Assembly (NCBI RefSeq): GCF_016086655.4
Contig: NC_052141.2
Location: 5,642,001 to 5,706,000, forward strand
Reading direction: 5' to 3'
DNA length: 64,000 bases
From: Lepeophtheirus salmonis
Lineage: Eukaryota; Arthropoda; Copepoda; Siphonostomatoida; Caligidae
Below, piece after piece: positions 1 to 11,500 of this stretch. A program made the position numbers and the translations under genes. Within the stretch, counting starts at the first letter, position 1. The number at the start of each line of letters is the position of its first letter. The notes beneath the pieces were generated by a model that saw only the letters and a list, made by a program, of their open reading frames with translations, did no database searches and was not told the DNA's origin.

Positions 1-490
1 CATGGTCTCATTTCATATACATATATACACACATAACATATTGGTTTCTGATCCCTCTCATTCATTTCGACTCCTATCTTTAAATACTATACATTTTATT
101 TACCTATCAATGAGATGCTTACTTTATATATACTTTGGTTACTTAGTTATAGGTCAACGCACCATTCCTCTCCTCAAACCTACCCTGTACATGTTTTTTT
201 CAATCCTACTACTAAAATTAAAAATGCATCAAAAACGTTATACTACAAGTAACAAACATCTTATAAGATATAGACGAGAAAAAACAATCATTTGATATTA
301 TGAGAATATTGCACTAGGGTCTATCCATCTACATATACAATAATAAGTATATAATATTATCTATGGACTATGTATACAGCCTTAAATCTAGATAAGGAAA
401 TAAATAATTTTTTACCATGTAGAATACATCCAGTTAGCTAGCAAATATGAAATACATTTATAATATAATATATTCTATCAAAGCGAATCA
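1..490. other. A+T-rich intergenic, 3' of MLH1
   Basis: No gene is supported here. The longest open frame (2-295, plus) has the composition of A+T-rich non-coding DNA and no recognisable domain. The part next to 490 is expected to hold the MLH1 3' UTR and polyadenylation site, but I could not place a signal with certainty. Confidence 0.6.
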
Positions 491-2696
491 TCAACATCTT
501 TCAAATACTTTATACAGATTTGGCAGATCTGCAATTTGTACAAAGGTAGTGTCTTCGGCACAAGTTTTCGAAGGTTTGAGATTCTGTTTAGCTGCTGGGT
601 AGACAATATGCTCAATCACTTTTTTCCATCTATCCTCATCATAATTCTCATCGTTGCTTTGCTCAGAATCGTACTGAGAGTGGTTCTCTGGAGTGACGGC
701 ATATAATTTTGCAGTCTCTAGACTAAAACTTCTGAAAGAATATGAAAAAAATACATGATAATCTAGTTTTGAACTAATTCCGAACCTGAAACAATCCTCT
801 TCCTCATCCCAATTCACCTCTGTTGCAAGTTTCATTAAATAAACGGGTATTTTCCCAAAGAATGGAACATACTGCTCAAGTATGATGGGTAATGTATGGA
901 GACGGCCATCTTGATCAATTTCAATTGAAAAATAATCATCCAACATTTCAGCTTTTTCGATCAAAAATTTTGAGACGTATTCTGCCAATTCATTTTTATC
1001 TCCATCCTCGGATGACCATCCCACATCCTCATCTTCTAATGCTATAAGGCTAAGCTCCTTTATTGAGGGAGGAGGATTCAATTTGATAGCTCCAAAGTTG
1101 CCAAAGTCCTTTAATATTAATTGATAAAATAGTTCTACAGTGAGCCGAGTTGTGTTGACTAAAAATAATTTAGTATTATGCTGAAGCAACGCTTGCTCTC
1201 GATTCACACAGCCCACAAAGGTATGATTTGAAATCAAGTCTCGAAGGCCTTTGTGTGATTTGGAATTAATCTCGTCTCTAAGACTTTTAAGACTATTTAG
1301 TTTAATTTCACGTCTCTCCACCTCAACAACTTTAGAAACAAAATCGGTTGCATCATCATTGGTTTTGGTTGTACATCCTTTCACTGAAGGCTCACTAATG
1401 GATCGTGAAAGATATTTGTCCAGTTTTTGTGCAGTCGAGTCAGTACGAATAAAGGTCTTTTGGAGTTGTGGACTATCAGTTTTATCAAGTTTGCTAGTGG
1501 AAGGAACAGGTGCTCCAGGAAGAAGAGATTGAGCATAAAATGTTCTGGAAGAATTAGATCCCAATAGTTTTGCGTCGACTGCCCTCTGAATCCTATCAAC
1601 AATTTCATCTTGATTCAAAAACTGAACTTCACTCTTGGTGGGATGAACATTCACATCCACATTTTGGGACTCTATTTCAAGGGACAAGTACACAAATGGA
1701 TGAGTTCCTTTGGGCAAATAAGCCCCATAAACTGCAATTAACGCCTTCCGAATAGCACTTGAGTCCACTAAACGATGGTTGATAAACAGAAGCATGGTAA
1801 ACTTTTTCAAATTATAATTCGCATTGGATACAAAACCCTGGGCTGAAATAATTATTTGATACACACTAAAATATAAATATACGATAGCCTTCATCAAGAG
1901 ACCAACATACCTTTGAACTGAAACTCAGAATCATCTATTTGAAGTTCGATTAATTCTTTGGCTATATTCGAACCATAAATCTGTCCGATATTTGCTTCAG
2001 GGCTAGAGTTCGGTACTGTTCGTACAGTCACAGAGCTGTCGCCCTTTTTCTTTAGAGTGAAACTAACTCTACTATTATGAATGGCATATTTGGAGACGAC
2101 GTCAGATATGCGGTTATATTCCTCGCTATAATTTTTCAGGGCTCTTTTTCTACTAGCCAAGTTATGGAACAAATTTTCTACAATGATTTGAGTACCCTGG
2201 TTGGCTGCAGTTGGTTTTGGCTGAGAAACCAGTTTGCTATCCTCATAGGTTGCCTTATAACCAACTAGGAATATAAATATTACAAAATTACTTTCAATCA
2301 AAAAATAACTTATAGGATCCGTTAACTACCATTAGAGTCCGCAGTTTTCGTGATAATTGTAAGGAGAGCGACATGACTAATACTCGCTAAGGCTTCACCT
2401 CTAAATCCATAAGTTGCTATAGAACTTAGATCCTCAAACTTTGACAATTTACTTGTAGTAAACCTTTCAGCAACTATTTCTAAATCCTCTTTCCTTATTC
2501 CAGTTCCATCATCCGAGATTTGAAGTAATTCAAGTCCACCCTTCTCGACTATTACCGATATATTATTGGCTTTAGCATCAAGGGAATTTTCCAACATTTC
2601 CTTTAATGCATTTGCAGGCCTTTGAATGACTTCACCCGCAGCAATCCGATTCACTACGACTTCGTCCAGACGCAGTATCTTCCCAGGGGAATTCAT
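491..2696 (-). CDS. MLH1: DNA mismatch repair protein MLH1, four exons
   Basis: MutL-family ATPase. With PMS partners it acts after MutS in nuclear mismatch repair, and with MLH3 in meiotic crossover resolution. Exons on the minus strand are 2696-2330, 2264-1911, 1842-786 and 731-491, giving about 672 residues (human 756). The GHL ATPase motifs are visible: KEMLEN near residue 33, DDGTGI, and TYGFRGEALAS. The C-terminus ends in the conserved FERC. A PIP-like QKLDKYL sits in the linker, which is shorter than in human. The last intron (785-732) is 54 nt, a multiple of three with no stop, so a naive reading runs straight through it. Splicing joins CFR to SFSLETA, matching the family; unspliced it inserts about 18 foreign residues. 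The ATG is a true ATG at 2696. TRIP13 lies 220 bp upstream on the same strand. Confidence 0.95.
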
Positions 2697-2916
2697 TTCG
2701 AATCTAATAAAAAAAACAAGTTTTGATCAATGTAAAATTGATCAAAAGTATGAATGTATCATGAGTTTTAAATGGCAGCAAAGACCCATAATTCGAATTT
2801 TAATTATACATTTATTACTATATAAAGAAGACACTTCAATTCAGGTAACAGTCTATAATAATTTTCTTTCATATAATCATTGAGTAAAATCAAATCAAAA
2901 TAATATTATTTTTCCG
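2697..2916 (-). promoter_or_regulatory. MLH1-TRIP13 intergenic spacer
   Basis: These 220 bp separate the TRIP13 stop from the MLH1 start on the same strand. The minus strand carries an AATAAA-type signal (TTTATT near 2811 on plus), which could end TRIP13 transcripts. The spacer must therefore hold either a compact MLH1 promoter or a processing site of a shared precursor. Confidence 0.45.
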
Positions 2917-4278
2917 TCAACATTTCGTCAAATTATTATTTTCAAGGTGCTGTTCCTTCACAGAAAGAGCAATAGCATCTAAAAAATCTGTGAGTTTAAT
3001 CAAACAATTGGAGGAATTGTATTTTCGAAACATAGCAGAAGCGGCCAGAAAGGGTAATTTCTTAAGAGTTCTTCCACTGAGTCCCTCACAACTTTCCGCG
3101 ACTGTCATTAATAGTCGACTTGACTCATTTCGATAGATCTTATATGAGGAGAGGGGTAAACATTTTTCCTGAAGTTCAACGATCCCTTTATTCATCAACT
3201 CCTCAATGGAAATCTGAAGAATTTGATAAATAGCATTTTTAGATGGATGACCAATATAATGTTTGATATCTGCTCTATCCACAAAAGCATTATCTATTGA
3301 TCCAGTTATATTTGAGGTGGTGAATATCACAACATTAGGGTACTGTTTGATACTATCAAGAGCCGTAAGCATTGCGTTAACAACGCGTAGTGCGTCCCCT
3401 GGCTCCGTCCCTCCAGACTTTCGAGATGTAGCCAAACTCTCCACTTCATCTATGAGCACACAGACGAGTGCATCCGAATCTTCCACCATTTCTCGAATTT
3501 TTTCAAACATTTGATGCACTAACTTCCCTGACTCGGAAAACCACTTTGAGAAGAGGGAATGTGAATTGATTTCAACTAATTGTCCATGGGTATAGCGAGA
3601 ACCCATGCGTATGCTTAGCTTATGAGCTAACGCGCGGCACAGAGACGTTTTCCCTGTGCCAGGGGGTCCGTGTAATAGTACAACACGATTCCAAGAGATC
3701 TTATTGGGGTCCACGCCCTTATCAGAGAAGCGGAGAGCCGTATGCGCAAAGTTGAGCAGTTTGGACTTGATGTCATCGTCGTAGATTAAACTCTCCCATT
3801 GATGATGCAACTCCGCAGAGGGGAGCATCCAATGCACGGCAGCGGGAGTTGGATTTTCAGACTCATCATTCATATTCTCGTAGGAGGATCCGTGCTCGTC
3901 CAATTCGAAAGTATAGATGCGAAGACTCGCCTCGGATACTCGAACTCCTCCATCGCTCAGGGATTCCTTCTCTTCAGAAAACACCGTGATGGCATCGATA
4001 CAAGAGGAAAGGAAAGGATCCTCTGGAACGAGAAAAGGCGTTCTTGTCCATTAAAATATTATTAAATATTGTTAAATATCTCAGAGTTGAACCATGACGT
4101 CATACTAAACTCCCTTACCTTTAAAAGAGACGACTTCCAATGAGCCATTCTCACTCACGACCAAGTTAGAGGATTTTAAGTGATCACGGATACTAGTTTC
4201 GATTCCTGTAATGGAGGCCGTTGTCGAAGATTTCAGAGAAACTTCCACATGGAGGATGGGTAGTACGGCGCCGTTCAT
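2917..4278 (-). CDS. TRIP13: AAA+ ATPase TRIP13/Pch2, two exons
   Basis: AAA+ remodeller that opens HORMA-domain proteins (MAD2, HORMADs) in the spindle and meiotic checkpoints. Exons are 4278-4119 and 4022-2917 (minus), with an intron of 96 nt, giving about 421 residues (human 432). Walker A GPPGTGKTS falls near residues 172-179 and the Walker B stretch VLIDEVESL near 242-250. The sensor region TTSNITGSID and the FVDRADIK stretch are conserved. The splice recreates FKEDPFLSS, which aligns with FDEPFLTRN of the human protein. I chose ATG 4278; the frame is open a little further to a TTG at 4305, but ATG 4278 fits the family better. Confidence 0.95.
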
Positions 4279-4358
4279 GATTAATTTATAATAATACCTA
4301 CTCAACAGACACTTGACTATTCAAAAAAATGCCCGCTCGTTCGTGTTAGTAAACACGC

Positions 4359-4366
4359 TGACGTCA
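4359..4366. promoter_or_regulatory. TGACGTCA (CRE/ATF-like) upstream of TRIP13
   Basis: A perfect TGACGTCA palindrome lies 81 bp upstream of the TRIP13 ATG. A second copy lies in its intron at 4095-4102. The position fits a CREB/ATF-type promoter element; function is inferred from position only. Confidence 0.4.
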
Positions 4367-4369
4367 TAG

Positions 4370-7300
4370 AAATTCATCTGTGGCACAGCTTATTAGCTAG
4401 ATAAGCTCCTAACTTTTCAATTGATCATTGTTTAGATATTATTATAGACTATATTATTTTAAATTTCCCGCTTGCAATTGAATGCCAATAAAAATCTTTG
4501 TGGGGGCTCATTAAGTTACTTTATTAGTCATTCGAGAGAACAACATATGAAGTGAATATTGTAAGAAAAGTCCAAATTTAGTTTTTGTGGACTGTATTTC
4601 ACATGTTTATAAATTTTGAATACATACAACTTGGACAACAAAAGATTTTTCCCTTTCCTTTGCATAATTCATATTGTGAATCCTATTAACAGGATGAATT
4701 CACAGAGTTTGAATGCTGCACACGTCGTTACCTTTTTTTGTGTCCCGCAACCTTTCATCCAAAAAAAAAGCAGAAAAAGGCTCGAAATTTATAATCCAAC
4801 ACAATATTTAATTCCTATACGCCTACAGTATTATAATATTACTTTGTAATATTATTAGTATTTCTGTATGATGGCCAAAATGTCAAGATGCCCAATATAT
4901 ATACGAGGAGTGAGCACACGTTCGATGCTACATGCTCACGCCTGCAATATTTCATTAATACGGCTACATTGTTGTTTCTTAGTTCAAAATATGTTTATGA
5001 TATACATCATGGAACACTATATACAGAGCACCCGGTGACTCGTTTTCACATATTCAGACATGATACTGACGGACACACATTGATAGAGGACATTATCTAC
5101 TGATAAAGATCACAAAATAGATTATAAGAGGAAGAATATCTTGTTGGCTAACAGCATATACTTTTTACATATTTCCAATCCCTAATCAGAACAACAATTG
5201 GCATGGATGGATGAAGTTCTAACTGAAAATGAACAACTAAAGGGGGGGGGGAATACATTTTTGTAATGAAAAAACTAAACTAAGTTTAGAACTTTGAAAA
5301 GGAAAACCGTTGCAGTGTTTCTTCTTTTTTTGTCCATGATAGCATTGATAGGTCATGGGCGGTGTTGTTCACTTATACTCTGAAGTAAGCATTCTAATTT
5401 TCTTGTAAATTGTTTTAAAAATGCATAAAAAAATAAATATACATGCATGAATTTAAATACATTTATAATATTTGTCCTGCACCAATATTAATTTAAATGT
5501 GGAAAGTTTACTTCATAGCTAAAAAGTCTTATATTTACTAAAAGTCTTTGAGTCTTTCAGTCCTTGGGACAGTTCCCTGAAACCGTCAGTCCTTCGGACT
5601 GTTAATACTAGAAAAACTGATCTTTATAAGTTTTAGGACTTATATGCCCGGACTGAACTAGACCGGGCCAAGATTGAACTAGACTACAGTCTTTAGTCCT
5701 AAATAAGGACTCCCACAACACTAGTGACAACTTGATTTAATAAATTAAAATGTCGTATCGAGTGTGCATGGCTACAGCTCAGGGCGCCATATTAAAAGAA
5801 AAAAAAGGGAGGACATATATTTATGCTTGTAAGCAAGTTTGTGCCTGGTTCAGTGGTTTTATCACTCCCAGTCTTGGTTCATTCATTTCAACGGTTTCGG
5901 TCTCGGGTTCTTGGTTATATAGGTTCAATTTGGTAACAAGTACATAAAACAATATGCGTCACTAGAAAATTGGGGCCGAGGACAAAATATTGGATACAAA
6001 TAAGGCCGTAGCTACTTTATATAAAGAATGCCCTAGCTCCAGCAGGGGGCCGAAAGCTAAGGTAGCTTAAGACAATGGATTTCAAAGTGGGGGGGGCACA
6101 GGAAGATGGAAAATTGAGGATTGTTTTCAGTCTACACATACATAGTTTCGTATAAAGGGGGCCTCATCTAAAAATGTATTAGTTTAGGGAGTTTTGGGAT
6201 AGTAAAGTTAGAAAAACCCTGGCTTAAGAAATAATATAGGGGCTGACAAGCTTAATAGTGGACCTGGATACATAGTCCACCCCACACCTTCCCTCTTTTA
6301 TTTACACCGTCAGGTGTCTATAACCACTTTTCCATAATCATAAGGAGCCCTTAGTTATTTGAAACTCAGGTACAACTATCCTCCTGGCGACGTAAAAAAA
6401 TCATTGGAAAACGCTGCAATTGCATACTAAAAAAAAAAAAAAAACCACCAGATTATTGACTTATTAATTAAAGCTTATTATAATAACATATATATTGTAT
6501 TTTTTATACATTCTATAAAGGAACAAAAGCACAAGAACCGAGACCCCAATATATTGCGGTCTCGGTTCGACTTTGTCGATTCCGATACTAGCAGTTCAAG
6601 AACTAGAACCGCTAGACCGATAAAGACACAACCTTGCTAGTAAGTCCTAAGCATTTTTTGGTGTACGAGTTTTGTTGTTGGCAACATGAGCAATGTTTTT
6701 TTTATTTATTTCCTCAAGTTGTTATTATCAGGGATACTTATCGGTTGCATTTTTTAGCTTACTCGTTTTTTTGGAGTTGGCAATCTGAAGAGTGAATTTT
6801 CTTTTCCTAAACTGCTATAATTGCACAGAGGGAAATTTTTCTAAAAATCAAGGTTAATATAAATAAAAGGTTAGACCATCATGTAATCGGACTTGCTAGA
6901 ATTTTCAATTTGATGTATCATACCGACTGCTCGGCAAGTCAGATAGATTTTGACAAAACACGCAACCACTCATACACTATGACGTTAATGTTAAAAAGCA
7001 TGGTGGAGGTCAATCATCAGTCGTAGACGGGTTTTGGTATACCGTTAAATGAATTAAAGACAATAATCGAATTTATCTATGAGTGCAGAATCCAAAAATG
7101 ATCTCAGTTTTTTTTCTCAGTCATCTGAATTCTAAAATATCTGGGATTATAGAAATTCAGCACTGTTATAGTTCAGAGTCTTTTTTATCCGTAAAACAAT
7201 CACTGATTTAAAAGTAGGATTAATAAAACTTATGAAAAAATGTATTTGTTTTACATTTGGATATAGTTTCATTTTTAGGTTGAAAAATTATGAAGAACGA

Positions 7301-7560
7301 TAGTCTTCTTTCGACCCTTATAACTTGTTCATAATGCATAGTGATGAGGAATGTTATAAAATTCAATATATAATAATAAAAAAAGATCTATTTACTAGCA
7401 AATATTCAACATTATCATCATATTTTTACCCCCATATCAATGCTAATTTCATGACGTCATTCCCCGTAAAGGGGAAGATCGAGGTAATCAAAGGAAGATA
7501 CTCCTAAATTGATCATCTATCTCAAGGGATGTTTGAATTCAGATTCCGAATAACTCAGGT
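4370..7560. other. Gene-free spacer between TRIP13 and a mariner remnant
   Basis: No coding gene is supported. About 5550-5730, 5860-5945 and 6520-6640 carry degenerate GGACTGAA / GGTCTCGGTT motifs related to repeat family B. A 200-bp block at 7045-7250 is a diverged copy of 11150-11345 in GAPVD1 intron 2. The rest is A+T-rich and featureless to me. Confidence 0.5.
7045..7250 (+). repeat. Dispersed ~200-bp repeat (copy 1 of 2 seen)
   Basis: It shares long stretches with 11150-11345, including AATTTATCTATGA, CAGAATCCAAAA and AAAAGTAGGATTAATAAAAC. Similarity is high by eye with small indels. The second copy lies within GAPVD1 intron 2 next to two hairpins. Confidence 0.7.
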
Positions 7561-7569
7561 AAATCCTGA

Positions 7570-7939
7570 TGGCATTTTTGATGGACCCTTTCCTCACGTT
7601 GCTGCCCTTAAGCAGCCCAGAGATTGCCGTGCCTGGATGAGTGGCAATAGATAGTTTACAGCCAGCTATGAACCTTACAGTCCAGATTTTATCAGATCTT
7701 GTTGAATAAGCTGTTCACTCAGTCTTCCCCACTTCATCAAAGCCCTTGATCACGTCATAAACTGTTGATTTTGGATATTTTAAGAAGGAAATTATCTCCT
7801 GTGCGAAGTGAACCGCGCGGCGAGCTTCGATGATGAAAATTCTCCTGACTTTTTTCATATTTTGACGGCGAGATACTAATAAAAATCTGTAAATAAGTTC
7901 GAGAGATTTGCCTTGTCGCAAGTTTTGAAATTTTATCAC
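7570..7939 (-). mobile_element. Decayed mariner transposase, N-terminal half
   Basis: The minus strand encodes a helix-turn-helix stretch (EIISFLKYPKSTVYDVIK). After a stop comes a second mariner-like helix region (DKIWTVRFIAGCKLSIA). The same N-terminal signature recurs at 37861 and 62160. It is interrupted by stops and lacks the DDE catalytic half, so it is a dead fragment. Confidence 0.7.
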
Positions 7940-8307
7940 ATAACCTCTACAAGTCTCAAAATTTACCTTTAAAGTTATTCCGAGAATGTAGTTTGTCTAC
8001 CCTGTCTACTTTAATTATTATATTAGGTCAACTTCTAGTCGGTCCTCCCTACGTATAGTATTTAACTTCTTTCTTTTTTTTTATGTGGGAGAAAAAGAAA
8101 AGAAATCCGCAATGGCTCGCGAGGTAATGAGCTGAAAATTGCAACAAGAGTAGGAAGAGGAACAACTACTACTAAGAGACAGAATGAGTAGGAAACTAAA
8201 TAGTAATAATAAATAAATATTATAAATAATAAGGGGAGGTTGGAGCTGAGGAAACTTTGCGATCGCTCGAACATGGTGGTTAAACATTGAAATGTTATTG
8301 TTGTCCT

Positions 8308-8420
8308 ACTACTACTACTACTACGTGTTTATTATGTAGTGAATGAAAAGAAAAGGGAGAGAGAAAGAAAGAGAAGGAAAAGAAAAGAGAAAGAATTAAA
8401 GAAAGAAAGGAAGTAAGTTT
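8308..8420 (+). repeat. (CTA)n microsatellite and purine tract 5' of GAPVD1
   Basis: A short CTA triplet run (8308-8323) is followed by about 80 bp of almost pure purine GAAAG/GAGA sequence (8339-8415), ending some 150 bp before the GAPVD1 ATG. GA-rich tracts near starts can act as promoter elements; here this is only positional. Confidence 0.6.
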
Positions 8421-8569
8421 ATTATTTGATGAGTGAATAATTCGGAATCACAAACAATTATTTTAAGTAAGATGGCGACTCGAATGACTGACTCTCGAGT
8501 CGACCTACACAACACTTAGGTGATTAGTCCACACATAAATATCCGCTTCCCATTAATAGAGACCTCATC

Positions 8570-11500
8570 ATGGGTTCCAAGTCCGTGTGTCACACCCGTT
8601 CGGAGCTGTTGGAGCTCTGTCGTCACTTGCGTCAAGAGAAGCTCTTTGTGGAGAATGAAAAAGCCTCACTCCGGGATTTGAACGAAAGAGTCAAAAAGGC
8701 ATCGCAGGATTTGGCGCTGTCTGCATGGACCGCTCGAGCACAACGCGTTAATCTGGATGAACTTCTTCTCAAGGCTGGGGATCCTTCGTCTTCCGTCCTT
8801 CGAGCCAATCTAGTTAAAAAAACACATTTCCAAGACGCTTACAAAATGCTCCAGCATCACGAAGTAATCTATTTTACTCTTCCAGGGCTTTACAAAGTGT
8901 GTCTGGACGTCAATTCCATCTCCAAATGCTAGAGGCAACCAGCGGAAGTTCCATACTTGCAACCTTTTCTTAATTAGGCGTTATATATCATCATGAATGA
9001 AAGGGGATTTGAAGTGTAAAACACCGGTTCGTAATTGACCAAGACATTATAGCATTATTAGAACGTTTTCACGCCCCTTAGCATTCTTCATCTCTCCCAT
9101 TTTAGGGAGCCAAGTGAGACCAACAAATGAAAGGATATATCTCAACCCTCTATTCCCTAGTTTTATTGTAAATATATCTGACCCTAATATCTATTACAAA
9201 TAGAACAATCATATTTGGACCTTACACTGAGCAAAGAGTTTCTAATTATGCTACTTTTCTCGTCTCTAAGGTGTAATTTGGATTATTTTCAAATACCACT
9301 GTTGATCATTCACTTCAATTGATTCGTATTTTTTATTTTTTTATTCATAAAAGCCATTTGATTGATTCAAAATCTGTTCATTTTATGTAGGTCAAATATC
9401 AACTTTGAGCAGCCCTCAATTATAATGCAATTTATGAATGTTAGTGAAAATGCTCTATAAATTGGTTTTTTGGCAACAAGCCGCTTTAAATATTTTATTA
9501 TTTTAGTCTTATTGAAACTCTTCAGTTAACATAGAAGTACTGGATGACTCCATACAAGATTTGGAGGGATTGTTGTATGAATAACTATATTTCCCATTGT
9601 TTTGGTCAATTAACTACCGGTTTTAAAAAAGGCCCTTGCTTTTGCTCACTCTATGTATTTCAAATCTGGAGTTGTAATTTAGACAATTACCACTTCCAAA
9701 GATCTTGAAAATAGGCGGAAGTCTCATTATGTATGGAAGTTGTAGTGTTTTTACATGGAACGACTACAAGTACTTGATACTCTATAAGAGACGAATACAC
9801 AACCTTCTAAACATAATGAGACTTTCCATCTACGTAGAAGATCTTCCTAATGGCTACTTGTTCCGAATAACAAATCTAAAGAGTCAAGATCTCTGTCTCT
9901 CTACTCTAGTAATATATAATTCGCCTTGATTTGCTTCGAAAAGTTATTTCCTGGTTATTAAAGTCTTGCAATGATTGCATTTCAACTGTCCGCTGTTGTT
10001 GTCTCCACTTTCGAGATATATAAGAAAATATGACGTGCAGACATCATTATAAACCATGCCCAGAATCCCTTTCATTATAAATACATTTCTCTCTTACAGA
10101 TTTTATACACAGAATTCCTTAAAACGCTTCGACAAAAACCCAAACTCCTGGGTCAAGTTTTGTCAGTGGGTTGTAAACGTAACATTCCAGGATTAGAAGA
10201 AGTTGAATGTGCGACTTTTTCGGGATTATACGGATCCTGTTTTATGGCAGAGGATGAAGTCCTTACGCTTGAGCTACTTCATCATTTGATGTCTGCGCAA
10301 TTGGCTTCATCACCTAATCCTAGAAAGATTTTAAGGGCGGGCAAATGTTCGTTTAGTCGGATTTATAAAGTACGTGTTCATTTCCTCTATTTTTCAAGTT
10401 GGGCAGGAAGAAGGGCTTATATAAAATAACTAAGATGAGTGTATTTGTGTGTGTCTAATATTTGCAGCAAAGAAGAAAAAAAAGTATTCATTCATTTGAT
10501 AAATTTAATATTAAATAGGTCACACAGACACAACTTTTTCACACCTTTAAAAATGATTCACAATGAGACATTTACTTTAATGAGCTAAAATAATCCCTGC
10601 ATTATTTCAGGTGGCTCGTCAAAAAGAGTTGCAATTTTAAAGTTATAAAAACGCCCATGAGTGATATCACTTCAACTGAAGCTTCCCCCTCTTTTTTTTT
10701 TTTTTTTTTTTTTTCACAATCATATTAAGTTGTAATTCCCGATTCCAATTCTACATCCGATTTTGACATTATTTATAACGGTTCTAGGACACTCCTGAAA
10801 ATCTTATTGTCATATGGGCACTGCCCAAAAAAATAATACATATATATATAGGAAATGAGGATTCATACTGCAATACTATTTAATTATCTATTAGACACTA
10901 CTCTAATGGCAAACCCATGTTGATATCTATAAGGTCAGATACAACCTTGGGATAGAGGAGTGTCAATCAGGACTTGACCAGATATATAGAAGCTCCAATA
11001 GATTTGATATAAACGATTGATTCATTCGCATTGGCAATTGAATCTCAATCATTGATTGATTGACTTTTTCTCTTCTTTAAGCATTATTTATCTTTCTAAT
11101 TTATTTGTTTAATTACACAGGGGAACAATTAGAAGGAAATTTTGTACAAATGAGTTGAAGATAATAATAGAATTTATCTATGAACGCAGAATCCAAAACG
11201 GATCTCAGTTTTTCTCTCCTCAGTCATCTTAATTCTGAAATTATGGTAATTTGGGACTATTATCGTTTAGAGTCATTTTTACCCGTAAAACAATCCCCAA
11301 ATTAAAAGTAGGATTAATAAAACTTTTGTAAAAGTGTTTTTTATGATTAAAAAGGGTTTTTATTGATTCTGTATCTTGCTCTGAACTCAAATATATATTT
11401 CCATTTTTACACTGAAAAATATTTTTCATCACTTTGTATTATCAATAAGTTATGAGAGTGCCGTTTTCATCGTTTTTTACCCTAAAAATGTAAATATATC

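Noticed and set aside
2..295. 97-codon open frame at the window start
   Set aside because: Composition is that of A+T-rich non-coding DNA, with no domain and no supporting signals.
4279..4305. Upstream TTG start for TRIP13
   Set aside because: Not an ATG; the ATG at 4278 begins the family-like part.
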